From Candidatus Rokuibacteriota bacterium (GTDB taxonomy: Bacteria > Methylomirabilota > Methylomirabilia > Rokubacteriales > CSP1-6): a stretch of DNA of 63,282 bases. Shown piece by piece: positions 17,480 to 28,275 of this stretch (positions are counted from its first letter, which is position 1; the number at the start of each line of letters is the position of its first letter). A model generated the notes under the pieces. It made no database searches and was not told where the DNA came from. It saw nothing but the letters and a program-made list of their open reading frames with translations. A program made the position numbers and the translations under genes. The stretch spans positions 1-63,282 of the forward strand of contig QHTB01000140.1 in assembly GCA_003220615.1 (NCBI GenBank), read 5' to 3'.

Positions 17480-18943
17480 ATGGCGATGGAAGCGAGACTT
17501 TCTCTCCGACAGAGCCAGCGGGTCGTCATGACCCCGCTGCTGCAGCAGGCGATCCAGCTGCTGCAGCTGTCCACGCTCGAGCTCCAGGAAGTCGTCCAGA
17601 AGGAGCTGCTGGAGAACCCGCTCCTGGAAGAGGTGCCCACCGAAACGCCGGAGACGCCTGAAGCGACGGCGCCCGGCGAGACGCCGGCGCCGACGGCACC
17701 GACCACGGCGGAAACCCAACCCCTCGAGCCGCCGCCGGTGGACCGTGAGCGGGGCACCGACGATCTGCCGTTCGATCTCACGGCCGTCATGTTCGACGAC
17801 CACGAAGAGCGCTCACTGGTGGCCCAGGAAGACCGGGACGAGCTGCCCTTCGAGAACATGGTGCGGTCGGTCTCGTCGCTCACCGATTATCTCGACGAGC
17901 AGCTCCGCTTCGCCGTCGAGGACGAGACGATCCGCCGCATCGGCAACGAGATCATCGGTAACCTCGACGAGGACGGGTACCTCCGGGCCGAGGTGAGTGA
18001 GATCGCCGACCGCTGCCGGGTCACGGCCGAAGAAGTCGAGAAGGTCCTGGCGCTCGTGCAGGCCTTCGATCCGCCCGGCGTGGCCGCCCGTTCGATCCAG
18101 GAGTGCCTGCTCATCCAGCTCAAGAGCGATCCGAACCCCGACCCGGTCTCGGTGGAGATCGTCGAGCAATACTTCGACGACCTCACCAAGCGCCGCTACC
18201 CGGACATCGCCCGCGCGCTCAAGCTCTCCCTCGACCGCGTCATGGAGTCGGTCGAGGAGATCATGAGCCTCGAGCCCAAGCCGGGTCGCCGCTTCGGTGG
18301 CAGCGACTCGCGCTACATCGTGCCCGACGTGGTCGTACACAAGATGGGCAACGAGTATGTGGTCGTGCTGAACGAGGACGGTATTCCGCGGCTCCGGGTC
18401 AACTCGCTCTACCGCTCGCTCTTGCGCAACTCGGGCGACGAGGCCCGGGCGTACGTCGAGCAGAAGCTTCGCTCGGCCGTCTGGCTGATCAAGAGCGTGG
18501 ATCAGCGCCAGCGCACGCTCCGCAAGGTGACCCAGTCGATCGTGAAGTTCCAGCGCGAGTTCCTGGACAAGGGCCTGCCCTATCTGCGTCCGCTGTCCCT
18601 CCGCGACGTGGGTGAAGACATCGGCATGCACGAATCGACCATCAGCCGCGTGACGACCAACAAGTACGTGGAGACCCCGCAAGGCCTGTTCGAGCTGAAG
18701 TACTTCTTCCACAGCGGCATCGCCTCGGGCACGGGCGAGATGGTGTCGTCCGTCTCGGTGAAGAAGATGATCCAGGACCTCCTGGCCAACGAAGATCCCT
18801 CCAAGCCGCTGAGCGACCAGGAAGTCGCCCAGATCCTCAAGGGCCGCGGCCTCGTCATCGCGCGGCGGACGGTCGCCAAGTACCGCGAGGAGCTCGGGAT
18901 CCTGCCGTCTCACCAGCGGCGGCTCGCTCCCAAGCGCCGCTGA
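17480..18943 (+). CDS. rpoN: RNA polymerase sigma-54 factor
   Basis: Sigma-54 directs polymerase to -24/-12 promoters that need an enhancer-binding ATPase. The 487-residue protein has region I (LRQSQRVVMTPLLQQAIQL, Gln/Leu-rich), an acidic Pro/Thr-rich region II at about 55-115, the core-binding domain, the helix-turn-helix (LRDVGEDIGMHESTISRVT) and the RpoN box (ARRTVAKYRE). All parts are present, so it should be functional. It lies between lptB and rapZ as in many Gram-negative bacteria, but the hpf and ptsN genes often found here are absent. I did not search the window systematically for -24/-12 promoters. Confidence 0.98.
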   Translation: MAMEARLSLRQSQRVVMTPLLQQAIQLLQLSTLELQEVVQKELLENPLLEEVPTETPETPEATAPGETPAPTAPTTAETQPLEPPPVDRERGTDDLPFDLTAVMFDDHEERSLVAQEDRDELPFENMVRSVSSLTDYLDEQLRFAVEDETIRRIGNEIIGNLDEDGYLRAEVSEIADRCRVTAEEVEKVLALVQAFDPPGVAARSIQECLLIQLKSDPNPDPVSVEIVEQYFDDLTKRRYPDIARALKLSLDRVMESVEEIMSLEPKPGRRFGGSDSRYIVPDVVVHKMGNEYVVVLNEDGIPRLRVNSLYRSLLRNSGDEARAYVEQKLRSAVWLIKSVDQRQRTLRKVTQSIVKFQREFLDKGLPYLRPLSLRDVGEDIGMHESTISRVTTNKYVETPQGLFELKYFFHSGIASGTGEMVSSVSVKKMIQDLLANEDPSKPLSDQEVAQILKGRGLVIARRTVAKYREELGILPSHQRRLAPKRR

Positions 18944-18955
18944 CCCCGGAGCCCG

Positions 18956-19825
18956 ATGGCCGACAGCATCGCCTTTGTCGTCATCACGGGCATGAGCGGG
19001 GCGGGCAAGAGCTTCGCCATCAAGTGCCTGGAGGACATCGGCTTCTTCTGCGTCGACAACCTGCCGACCACGCTCATCCCGACGTTCGCCGACCTCATCG
19101 CGCGGGCCGGTCAGAAGTTCAGCCGCGTGGCGCTCGGCGTCGACGTGCGCGAGGGCGAATACCTGCCGCACCTGCTCGACGCGATCGGCGAGCTGCGCGC
19201 GCGCGGCCACAAGGTGGAGATCCTGTTCCTGGAGGCCAGTGACGAGGCGCTGGTGCGGCGCTATCACGAGACACGGCGGCGCCATCCCCTCAGCGGCGAG
19301 GGCCACGTCCACGACGCGATCCGGGCCGAGCGCAAGGCGCTCGCCCACATGCGCGAGGTCGCCGACCGGATCATCGACACCTCGTCGCTCACCGTGCATC
19401 AGTTCAAGGAGCTGCTCGGTGATCTTCACGGCACGCCCCGCACGAGGCCGGGCCTGGCCACGTCGCTGGTGTCGTTCGGCTTCCGGCACGGCATTCCCAT
19501 CGACGCCGATCTGGTCTTCGACGTGCGGTTCCTGCCCAACCCGCACTTCGTGGAAGGGCTCCGGCCGCTCGACGGCCGTGACGCGCGCGTTCGCGAGTAC
19601 ATCCTCTCGCACGGCCTGAGCCGCGACCTCCTCGAGCGACTTCAAGACTTGCTCCGCTTCCTGCTCCCGGCGTACCAGCGCGAGGGCAAGGCGTATCTGA
19701 CCGTGGCCATCGGGTGCACGGGCGGCCGTCACCGATCGGTCGCCTTCGTCGAGGAGCTGCGCGGCTTCATGGAATCCCAGGGATTCACGCCCACCGTGGT
19801 CCACCGGGATCTCGATCGCGAGTAG
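18956..19825 (+). CDS. rapZ: RNase adapter protein RapZ (nucleotide-binding, YvcJ family)
   Basis: RapZ-family proteins bind nucleotides. In E. coli RapZ delivers the small RNA GlmZ to RNase E to control glucosamine-6-phosphate synthesis. The 289-residue protein has the N-terminal Walker A (ITGMSGAGKS), the IGFFCVDNLP motif and the conserved C-terminal GCTGGRHRSV. Length and motifs are standard. It follows rpoN by 12 bases, the usual position. The E. coli mechanism may not apply in this lineage. Confidence 0.95.
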   Translation: MADSIAFVVITGMSGAGKSFAIKCLEDIGFFCVDNLPTTLIPTFADLIARAGQKFSRVALGVDVREGEYLPHLLDAIGELRARGHKVEILFLEASDEALVRRYHETRRRHPLSGEGHVHDAIRAERKALAHMREVADRIIDTSSLTVHQFKELLGDLHGTPRTRPGLATSLVSFGFRHGIPIDADLVFDVRFLPNPHFVEGLRPLDGRDARVREYILSHGLSRDLLERLQDLLRFLLPAYQREGKAYLTVAIGCTGGRHRSVAFVEELRGFMESQGFTPTVVHRDLDRE

Positions 19826-19849
19826 GCGAGCCGCTGGAGTAGTCCGCTC

Positions 19850-21955
19850 GTGAGCGACGACGTCCTCGCGCTGTGCTTCGGCGTCCACAACCACCAGCCC
19901 GTCGGAAATTTCGACCACGTCGTCGCCGAAGCGACCGAGCGCGCCTATGCGCCGTTGCTCGATCGGCTGATCGCGCGCCCCGAGGTCCGGCTGACCGCTC
20001 ACTTCTCCGGCAACCTGCTCGAATGGCTGCGCGAGCGAGCCCCGGCGACGTTCGACAGGCTCGCCACGGTCGTCGCGCGCGGCCAGGTGGAGCTCCTCAC
20101 GGGCGGCTTCTACGAGCCGATCCTGTCGATCCTCCCCGACGGCGACAAGCGGGGCCAGATCGCGCGGCTCAGCGAATTCATCCGCGCGCACTTCGGCGTG
20201 CGCCCGCGCGGGATGTGGCTGGCCGAGCGCGTGTGGGAGCCGCACCTTCCGGGACCGCTCAGCGCCGTCGGCGTGGAGTACGTCCTCGTCGATGATCGGC
20301 ACTTCGCGCTCGGCGGGCTCGATCCCGAGGCCATCGGTGGGTATTACCTGACCGAAGATCAAGGCCAGCGGCTACGCGTCTTCCCGATCAGTCAGCGGTT
20401 GCGCTACCTGATCCCGTTTGCCGACGTCGAGGCGAGTCTGGACTATCTGGCCAGCCGCCGCGGCGCCGTCCCCGTGCTCACCGTCGTCGACGACGGCGAG
20501 AAATTCGGCGTGTGGCCGGGAACGTACACGCACGTGTACGAGCACGGCTGGCTCGACCGCTTCTTCGACCGCTTGCTGGGGACGTCGTGGCTGTCGCTCA
20601 CGACGTTCTCGGACGTCGTGGACCGCCTTCCCGCGATCGACCGCGTCTACCTGCCCACCGCGTCGTATCGCGAGATGGGCGAGTGGGCGCTGCTCGCTCC
20701 GGCCGGCCGTGAGCTCCTCACCGCCAGGCGCGACCTGTCGGCGCTGGCCGACGGCGAGCGGTTACAAGGCCTGCTCCGAGGCGGGTTCTGGCGGGCGTTC
20801 CTGATGAAGTATCCGGAGGTCGCCGACACGTACTGGAAGATGGTTCGTCTGTCTCACGCGCTGACCGCAGCCGAAGGTGATCGGCCGGGTGACGGTCGGC
20901 TCGCCGCCGCACGCCTGGCGCTCTGGCGGGGACAGGCCAACGACGCGTACTGGCACGGCGTATTCGGAGGCTGCTATCTCCCGCACCTGCGCCGCGCGAT
21001 CAAGCAAGCCTTGCTGGAGGCCGAACGCGGCATCGACGCCGTTGTCCAGCCTGCCTTACCGGCGTGGACCCGCGGCGATCTCAACGGCGACGGGCGCGAA
21101 GAGATCGAAGTGCGGACCAGCGATCTCACGGTCATGATCTGCCCGGAAGCCGGTGGAAGCCTCACCGAGATCGCCGCGACGAGCCGCGGCCTCGATCTCG
21201 CCGACGTGCTCGCCCGTCGCCCCGAGGCCTACCACGACGAGGTCCGCCAGCGTCTCACGAAGAGCGATGACGCCGGCGCGCGCACGATTCACGACGCACC
21301 CGGGCACAAGGAAGCTGGCCTGGAGAAGTTTCTCCAGTACGACGACCTGCGCCGCGCTTCGCTGCTGGATGGACTGTGGGACGACGGCGAGGTGCTGGAC
21401 CCCGTGGCCCCGTGGTCCGATGCCCGGTTCGTCCTCGGCCGCATCCCGATGGCGGCCACCGTCATGGCAGCGAGAGTCGATCGCATCAGCGGCGCCGTGA
21501 CGGTCGACCTCGTGCCCGCCGCCGAGTCGTCGCCGGTACGAGTGGAAAAGCGGTTGGTCATCGAGGGCGGGAGCGTCGAGGCGCGCTACCGGCTGACCTC
21601 CCGCGGCGCCGTCGTCGGCGGACGCTGGGGGGTGCAGTGGAACCTCGCGGTCACCGCCGGTGAAGGCCGGGAACGGTATCTCGACGTGCCGGGGCGGCCC
21701 GCGCCACGCAGCGTCGGCCGCGAGACGCAATGGACGCGACTGGCGCTGATCGACGAGTGGATCGGAATCGAGGCCGAGCTCACCTGGAGTCCGGGCGCCG
21801 AGATCTCCTGGGGCCCGGTCGAGACCATCTCGGTTTCGGAGGCGGGCTTCGAGCGCATCTATCAGGGGACTGCTTTTCTGCTGGTCTGGCAGCTCGACGA
21901 CGTATCCTCGGAGGGATGGGAATTCACGACACGACTCACGACGCGCGCGCGCTGA
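19850..21955 (+). CDS. Glycoside hydrolase family 57 4-alpha-glucanotransferase/amylase
   Basis: GH57 enzymes cleave or transfer alpha-1,4-glucan. The 701-residue protein matches the Thermococcus-type 4-alpha-glucanotransferase layout: catalytic (beta/alpha)7 barrel with HNHQP near residue 13, GGFYEPIL, WLAERVWEP with the likely nucleophile Glu126, and DDGEKFGVWP with the likely acid/base Asp. A C-terminal beta-rich half (DUF1925/1926-like) follows. There is no signal peptide, so it acts on cytoplasmic glucan such as glycogen. GTG 19850 is the start. The next gene, a hexose-phosphate isomerase, is coupled through a TGATG overlap, suggesting one glycogen/hexose-phosphate unit. Confidence 0.92.
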   Translation: MSDDVLALCFGVHNHQPVGNFDHVVAEATERAYAPLLDRLIARPEVRLTAHFSGNLLEWLRERAPATFDRLATVVARGQVELLTGGFYEPILSILPDGDKRGQIARLSEFIRAHFGVRPRGMWLAERVWEPHLPGPLSAVGVEYVLVDDRHFALGGLDPEAIGGYYLTEDQGQRLRVFPISQRLRYLIPFADVEASLDYLASRRGAVPVLTVVDDGEKFGVWPGTYTHVYEHGWLDRFFDRLLGTSWLSLTTFSDVVDRLPAIDRVYLPTASYREMGEWALLAPAGRELLTARRDLSALADGERLQGLLRGGFWRAFLMKYPEVADTYWKMVRLSHALTAAEGDRPGDGRLAAARLALWRGQANDAYWHGVFGGCYLPHLRRAIKQALLEAERGIDAVVQPALPAWTRGDLNGDGREEIEVRTSDLTVMICPEAGGSLTEIAATSRGLDLADVLARRPEAYHDEVRQRLTKSDDAGARTIHDAPGHKEAGLEKFLQYDDLRRASLLDGLWDDGEVLDPVAPWSDARFVLGRIPMAATVMAARVDRISGAVTVDLVPAAESSPVRVEKRLVIEGGSVEARYRLTSRGAVVGGRWGVQWNLAVTAGEGRERYLDVPGRPAPRSVGRETQWTRLALIDEWIGIEAELTWSPGAEISWGPVETISVSEAGFERIYQGTAFLLVWQLDDVSSEGWEFTTRLTTRAR

Positions 21956-23001
21956 TGCTCGACGCCCCCGTCACCTACGAACGAGCCGACGTCCATCGAG
22001 TCCGGGACGTCCTGGCGAAGTTCCCGGCCCAGTGCCGCGCGGCGGCCGAGCTCCGTCCCGTGCCCACCCCGACGTTTCCTCGCCCGCGGCTCGTCGTCGT
22101 GGCCGGCATGGGCGGCTCCGCGTCGAGCGGCGACCTCCTGGCGGGCTGCGCGGCCGAGCGTCTGGACGTGCCGGTCATCGTGCATCGCGGCTACGGCCTG
22201 CCCACGCTGGCCGGAGGTCGAGACCTCGTGATCGCAACCTCGTACTCGGGCGACACCGCCGAATCACTGTCGGCGGCCGAGGCCGCGCTGAGCCGCGGCT
22301 GCCCACTGGTCGCGATCACCTCGGGCGGGCGGCTGGCTGCGCTGGCGCGGGAGCGCGGAGTTCCTAGAGTCACGCTGCCGGTCGGGCTGATGCCGCGCAT
22401 GGCGCTCGGGTATCTGTTCTTCCCGCTGCTCGGCATCCTCAAGTCCACCGACCTCCACGTCAGCAAGGGCGGGGAAGTCGAGGAGGCGTTCGAGGTCATC
22501 GACGCGCTGGCTGGCGAGCTCGGCACGGCCCGGCCGACGGCGACGAACGAAGCGAAGCGTCTGGCCCAGGGGATCGGCAACCACCCGCCGGTGGTCTATG
22601 GCGGTCCCGTCACGGGCACGACCGCCTACCGGTGGAAGACGGACTTCGAGGAGAACTCTAAGACGTTCGCCGCTGCCGGCGTCCTGCCCGAGATGAATCA
22701 CAACGAGATCGAAGCGTGGAGTGGACCGCTCGCGCGCGAGCTCTATCTGGTGCTCCTGCGCGATCGCGAAGAGGGCCCGGAGATCACCCGACGCTTCGCG
22801 CTGCTGCGTGAGCTGATCGGTCCCAGCGCCGCCGGCGTCGCCGAGGTGTCCACACGCGGCGGTGGCTATCTCGCCCGCCTGCTGTCACTCGCCTATCTCG
22901 GCCAGTGGACGAGCTACTATCTCGCCATCGTGCGCGGCGTCGACCCCTGGTCGGTGCCGGTCCTCGACGCGCTCAAGGGACGGATGCGTACCGACCGTTG
23001 A
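21955..23001 (+). CDS. Bifunctional phosphoglucose/phosphomannose isomerase (SIS family)
   Basis: The enzyme interconverts glucose-6-, fructose-6- and mannose-6-phosphate. The 348-residue product is of the small archaeal-type PGI/PMI family rather than the large classical Pgi. Signatures are the SIS loops GMGGSASSGDLL and ATSYSGDTAES and the active-site segment EMNHNEIEAW. I favour the ATG at 21955, which overlaps the preceding stop as TGATG. An in-frame ATG at 21916 would overlap by 40 bases and sits only one base from its purine tract. metK follows after 39 bases. Confidence 0.9.
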   Translation: MLDAPVTYERADVHRVRDVLAKFPAQCRAAAELRPVPTPTFPRPRLVVVAGMGGSASSGDLLAGCAAERLDVPVIVHRGYGLPTLAGGRDLVIATSYSGDTAESLSAAEAALSRGCPLVAITSGGRLAALARERGVPRVTLPVGLMPRMALGYLFFPLLGILKSTDLHVSKGGEVEEAFEVIDALAGELGTARPTATNEAKRLAQGIGNHPPVVYGGPVTGTTAYRWKTDFEENSKTFAAAGVLPEMNHNEIEAWSGPLARELYLVLLRDREEGPEITRRFALLRELIGPSAAGVAEVSTRGGGYLARLLSLAYLGQWTSYYLAIVRGVDPWSVPVLDALKGRMRTDR

Positions 23002-23040
23002 GCGTGCTAGAGTGGGGCCAGTTTTTCCGGGAGGGAACGC

Positions 23041-24192
23041 ATGGCGCGGGATGAATATCTGTTCACGTCGGAGTCGGTGACCGAAGGTCACCCCGACAAG
23101 ATCGCCGATCAGATTTCCGACGCGGTCCTGGATGCGATCATCGGCCAGGATCCGATCGGGCGCGTGGCGTGCGAGACGCTGCTGACGACCGGCCTCGTCG
23201 TCGTGGCCGGCGAGATCACCACCTCGTGCTACGTCGACATTCCGCGCGTGGCGCGCGAGACGATCCGCCAGGTCGGATACACCCGCGCCAAGTACGGGTT
23301 CGACTACGAGACGTGCGGCGTGATCACGGCCATCGACGAGCAGTCCGGTGACATCGCCATGGGCGTGGACAATCTCGGCGCCGGCGACCAGGGCCTCATG
23401 TTCGGCTATGCGTGTACCGAGACGCCCGAGCTGATGCCGTTGCCGATCATCCTCGCTCACAAGCTCGTCATGCGGCTCAGCGAGCTCCGGAAGACGGGGG
23501 GCGTCGACTACCTGCGGCCGGATGGAAAGTCGCAGGTCACGGTCCGCTACGTGGACGGCAAGCCGCACTCGGTCGAGACCGTCGTCATCTCCACCCAGCA
23601 CAGTCCCGACGTCAGCAACGATCGTCTGCGCGAGGACATCATCGAGCGGGTCATCGTGCCCACGATTCCGGCCGAGCTGCTCGATCGCCGGAAGTGCGTG
23701 TTCCACGTGAACCCGACCGGCCGCTTCGTGACCGGCGGGCCGATGGGTGATACCGGGCTCACCGGACGCAAGATCATCGTCGACACGTACGGGGGGTCGT
23801 GCCCGCACGGCGGCGGCGCCTTCTCCGGGAAGGACCCGACGAAGGTCGATCGGTCCGCGTGCTACATGGCGCGCCACGTGGCCAAGAACGTGGTCGCGGC
23901 CGGGCTGGCGGAGCGTGCCATGGTCCAGGTCGCCTACGCCATCGGCGTGGCCGACCCGGTTTCGATCATGGTCGAGACGTTCGGGACGGGCAAGGTCCCC
24001 AACACCCGGCTCGAGCAGATGATTCGCCGCCACTTCGACTTCACTCCCGCCGGGATCATCAAGTACCTGAACCTCCGCCGGCCCATCTACAAGAAGACGG
24101 CGGCCTACGGTCATTTCGGCCGCACCGAGCCGGAATTCAGCTGGGAGCAGACGAACCGCGTCAAGGACCTGCGCGACGACGCCAGGATGTGA
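23041..24192 (+). CDS. metK: S-adenosylmethionine synthase
   Basis: MetK makes S-adenosylmethionine from methionine and ATP. The 383-residue protein has all signatures: [19 protein letters not shown] at the N-terminus, [12 protein letters not shown] in the centre and [17 protein letters not shown], the phosphate-binding loop, in the third domain. The ATG follows a GGGAGGG ribosome site. ahcY lies downstream, so SAM production and recycling of its product are adjacent. No SAM riboswitch is recognisable upstream. Confidence 0.98.
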   Translation: MARDEYLFTSESVTEGHPDKIADQISDAVLDAIIGQDPIGRVACETLLTTGLVVVAGEITTSCYVDIPRVARETIRQVGYTRAKYGFDYETCGVITAIDEQSGDIAMGVDNLGAGDQGLMFGYACTETPELMPLPIILAHKLVMRLSELRKTGGVDYLRPDGKSQVTVRYVDGKPHSVETVVISTQHSPDVSNDRLREDIIERVIVPTIPAELLDRRKCVFHVNPTGRFVTGGPMGDTGLTGRKIIVDTYGGSCPHGGGAFSGKDPTKVDRSACYMARHVAKNVVAAGLAERAMVQVAYAIGVADPVSIMVETFGTGKVPNTRLEQMIRRHFDFTPAGIIKYLNLRRPIYKKTAAYGHFGRTEPEFSWEQTNRVKDLRDDARM

Positions 24193-24196
24193 CCGG

Positions 24197-24221
24197 GGAG
24201 GGAGCCTCGCCGGCTCCCTCC
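24197..24221 (+). terminator. Perfect hairpin between metK and ahcY
   Basis: GGAGGGAGCC and GGCTCCCTCC pair over ten bases around a five-base loop, five bases after the metK stop. No T-run follows. It may be an attenuating or RNA-stabilising hairpin, allowing different levels of metK and ahcY. Confidence 0.5.
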
Positions 24222-24262
24222 AACACCTTCCCACGAGACGAGCCGCGCGCGCAGCGCCGTAG

Positions 24263-25543
<1,281 letters not shown>

Positions 25544-25554
25544 TCCCACCCCGG

Positions 25555-28269
25555 ATGCAGCGCTCGCAAGCCGCCCTGTTCCTGGTCCTGGGCCTCGTGG
25601 CCCTGGGCGTGGTGGGCGAGATCGTTCCCCTCTACACCGACTGGCTGTGGTTCCAGGAGGTCGGCTACACCGGGGTCTTTCTCACCACCCTCAAGCTGCG
25701 GGGCTCGCTCTTCACCGCCGTCGCCGTGGTCGTGCTGGTGTTCCTGTATGGGAACCTGACGTTCGCCGCCCGGCGCGCTCGCCCCGATGTCCTGTGGGAG
25801 CTGGAAGACCAGCTCGGGTTGCCGGGACGCGTCGTGATCGAGCCGATCATCCGGCGCTTCCTGCCCGTCGTCCTGGCGTTCATCGCGTTCGCGTCCGGTC
25901 TGCGCGCGAGCGCGCGCTGGGAAACTCTGCTCCAGTACTCGAGCGCGGTACCCTTCGGCACGATCGATCCGCTCTTCGGCCGCGACCTCGGATTCTTCGT
26001 GTTCACGCTGCCGTTCTGGCGGATGGTCGTGGGGTGGGCGACGGCCCTCGTCATCGGCACGCTCGTGCTGACCGTCGTGATCTACGTGCTCCAGCGCAGT
26101 CTCGTCCTGACCGCGCGCGGGCCGCGCCTGGCCGCGGGCGCGCGCAGCCATCTCCTCCTGCTCGGATGCGTTGTCCTGATGCTGGCCGGCGTCGGGTTCT
26201 GGCTCGACCGCTTCGAGCTGCTCTACTCGCCGCGCGGTGTGGTCTTCGGCGCGTCGTACACCGACATCCACGCCTCGCTGCCCGTGCTGAACGCGCTGAC
26301 GGTCCTCTCCGCGCTCTGCGCGCTCGCCTGTCTCGTTCAGATCACGCGCGGCGGTCTCCGGCTCATCGCCGCCGGCTTGCTGGTCCTCATCGGCGTGTGG
26401 ATCCTCGGCCTCGGCATCTATCCCGCGCTCCTCCAGCGCTTCCGCGTCACCCCCAACGAGCTGGCGGCCGAGCGTCCGTTCATCCAGCACAACATCCGCA
26501 TGACGCGTCAGGCCTACGGCCTCGACCGGGTCGAGGAGAAGGAGTTCCCCGCCGACGAGTCGCTCGACGCACGGGCCCTCGAGCGGAACGCGTCCACCAT
26601 CAAGAACATCCGGCTGTGGGACCACCGCCCGCTCTTGCGCACGTTCGCCCAGCTCCAGGAGATCCGGACGTATTACCGCTTCGTCGACGTGGACAACGAC
26701 CGGTACACCGTCAACGGCGAGTACCGCCAGCTCATGCTGTCGCCGCGGGAGCTGTCGTATCAGAACCTCCAGACACGCGCCGGCTCCTGGATCAACGAGC
26801 ACCTCACGTTCACGCACGGGTACGGCGTCGTCGTCGGCCCCGTGAACCGCATCACCCCCGAAGGCTTGCCCGAGCTGTGGGTCAAGGACATTCCGCCGCA
26901 GAGCGAGGGCTTCACCAGGGTCACCCGGCCCGAGATCTACTTCGGGGAGATTTCCAACGACTACGTGCTGGTGCGAACGCGCTCGCAGGAGCTCGACTAT
27001 CCCGCCGGCGACCAGAACGTCTACGCGACCTATGCCGGGCGGGGTGGCGTCCCGCTCGTGTCGTGGCTCCGCAAGCTCGTCTTCGCGGCGCGGTTCGGCG
27101 AGGTCAAGCTGCTGCTCTCCAACGACCTCACGCCGGAGAGCCGTCTGATGATGTACCGGACGGTGGGCGAGCGCGTGCGGACGATCGCGCCCTTCTTCCA
27201 GTACGACCGGGATCCCTACATCGTCGTCACCGACGACGGCCGCCTGCAGTGGATGCTCGACGGCTACACGACGACGGATCGCTACCCGTACTCCGATCCG
27301 GTTCGCGGCCTGGGCAACTACATCCGCAACTCGGTCAAGGCCGTGATCGACGCCTACCACGGGACGGTCACCTTCTACATCGCCGACGCCACCGATCCCA
27401 TCGTCCGGGCCTACGCGCGCGCGTTTCCCGGTCTGCTGAAGCCGCTCAGCGAGATGCCGGCCGACCTCCAGCGCCACATCCGCTACCCGGAAGACTTCTT
27501 CACGATCCAGGCGCGGAAGTACGCGACGTATCACATGCTCGATCCCCAGGTCTTCTACAACAAGGAAGACCTGTGGGCCGTCCCGCGCCGCACGGTGGAA
27601 GGTCGTGAGCGCGATATGGAGCCCTACTACACGATCATGCGGCTTCCCGGCGAGGCCCGGGAGGAATTCATCCTGCTCACGCTGTTCAATCCGGCGCGCC
27701 GCGACAACATGATCGCGTGGCTCGCCGCGCGCTCGGATCCCGGCCACTACGGCCGGCTCATCGCCTACAACTTCCCCAAGCAGAAGCTCGTCTACGGGCC
27801 ACGCCAGATCGACGCGCGCATCGACCAGGACCCCGTCATCTCCCAGCAGCTCTCGCTGTGGAATCAGCGGGGCTCGACGGTCATCCGCGGCTCGCTTCTC
27901 GCGATCCCGATCGACCAGTCGCTCGTCTACGTGCAGCCGCTCTACCTGGCGGCCTCCGAGCAGGGCGCACTCCCCGAGCTCCGTCGCGTCATCGTCGCCT
28001 ACGGCAACCAGATCGCGATGGAGGCCACGCTCGAACAGTCGCTGGCGCGGATCTTCGGCGGCCGGCCGGTGCCGACGGCCGTGTCGCCGCCGACGCCCGC
28101 GGGCGGCGCTCCCCGCGAGGCGGTGACCGGTGCGCGCGCCCTCGTCCTGCGGGCGTGGGAGATCTGGGAGCGCTCGCAAGACGCGCTGCGCCGCGGCGAC
28201 TGGGCGCAATACGGCGCCGAGCAGAAGCGGCTGGAAGAGACGCTCCGCTCGCTCCGCGAAGCCCGCTAG
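25555..28269 (+). CDS. UPF0182 (COG1615) family large membrane protein
   Basis: This 904-residue protein belongs to the uncharacterised UPF0182 family found in actinobacteria, cyanobacteria and others. The first 300 residues contain about seven membrane helices with WLWFQEVGY after the first one, a family hallmark. The remaining 600 form a large, presumably extracytoplasmic domain. Recognisable blocks are YGLDRVEEKEF, HLTFTHGYGVV, PEIYFGEISNDYVLVRTRSQE, NDLTPESRLMMYRTVGERV and the C-terminal LEQSLARIFGG. I start it at ATG 25555, after the ahcY stop; an in-frame GTG at 25525 overlaps ahcY. No biochemical role is known to me. It ends six bases from the convergent lptFG gene. Confidence 0.9.
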   Translation: MQRSQAALFLVLGLVALGVVGEIVPLYTDWLWFQEVGYTGVFLTTLKLRGSLFTAVAVVVLVFLYGNLTFAARRARPDVLWELEDQLGLPGRVVIEPIIRRFLPVVLAFIAFASGLRASARWETLLQYSSAVPFGTIDPLFGRDLGFFVFTLPFWRMVVGWATALVIGTLVLTVVIYVLQRSLVLTARGPRLAAGARSHLLLLGCVVLMLAGVGFWLDRFELLYSPRGVVFGASYTDIHASLPVLNALTVLSALCALACLVQITRGGLRLIAAGLLVLIGVWILGLGIYPALLQRFRVTPNELAAERPFIQHNIRMTRQAYGLDRVEEKEFPADESLDARALERNASTIKNIRLWDHRPLLRTFAQLQEIRTYYRFVDVDNDRYTVNGEYRQLMLSPRELSYQNLQTRAGSWINEHLTFTHGYGVVVGPVNRITPEGLPELWVKDIPPQSEGFTRVTRPEIYFGEISNDYVLVRTRSQELDYPAGDQNVYATYAGRGGVPLVSWLRKLVFAARFGEVKLLLSNDLTPESRLMMYRTVGERVRTIAPFFQYDRDPYIVVTDDGRLQWMLDGYTTTDRYPYSDPVRGLGNYIRNSVKAVIDAYHGTVTFYIADATDPIVRAYARAFPGLLKPLSEMPADLQRHIRYPEDFFTIQARKYATYHMLDPQVFYNKEDLWAVPRRTVEGRERDMEPYYTIMRLPGEAREEFILLTLFNPARRDNMIAWLAARSDPGHYGRLIAYNFPKQKLVYGPRQIDARIDQDPVISQQLSLWNQRGSTVIRGSLLAIPIDQSLVYVQPLYLAASEQGALPELRRVIVAYGNQIAMEATLEQSLARIFGGRPVPTAVSPPTPAGGAPREAVTGARALVLRAWEIWERSQDALRRGDWAQYGAEQKRLEETLRSLREAR

Positions 28270-28275
28270 CGGCCG

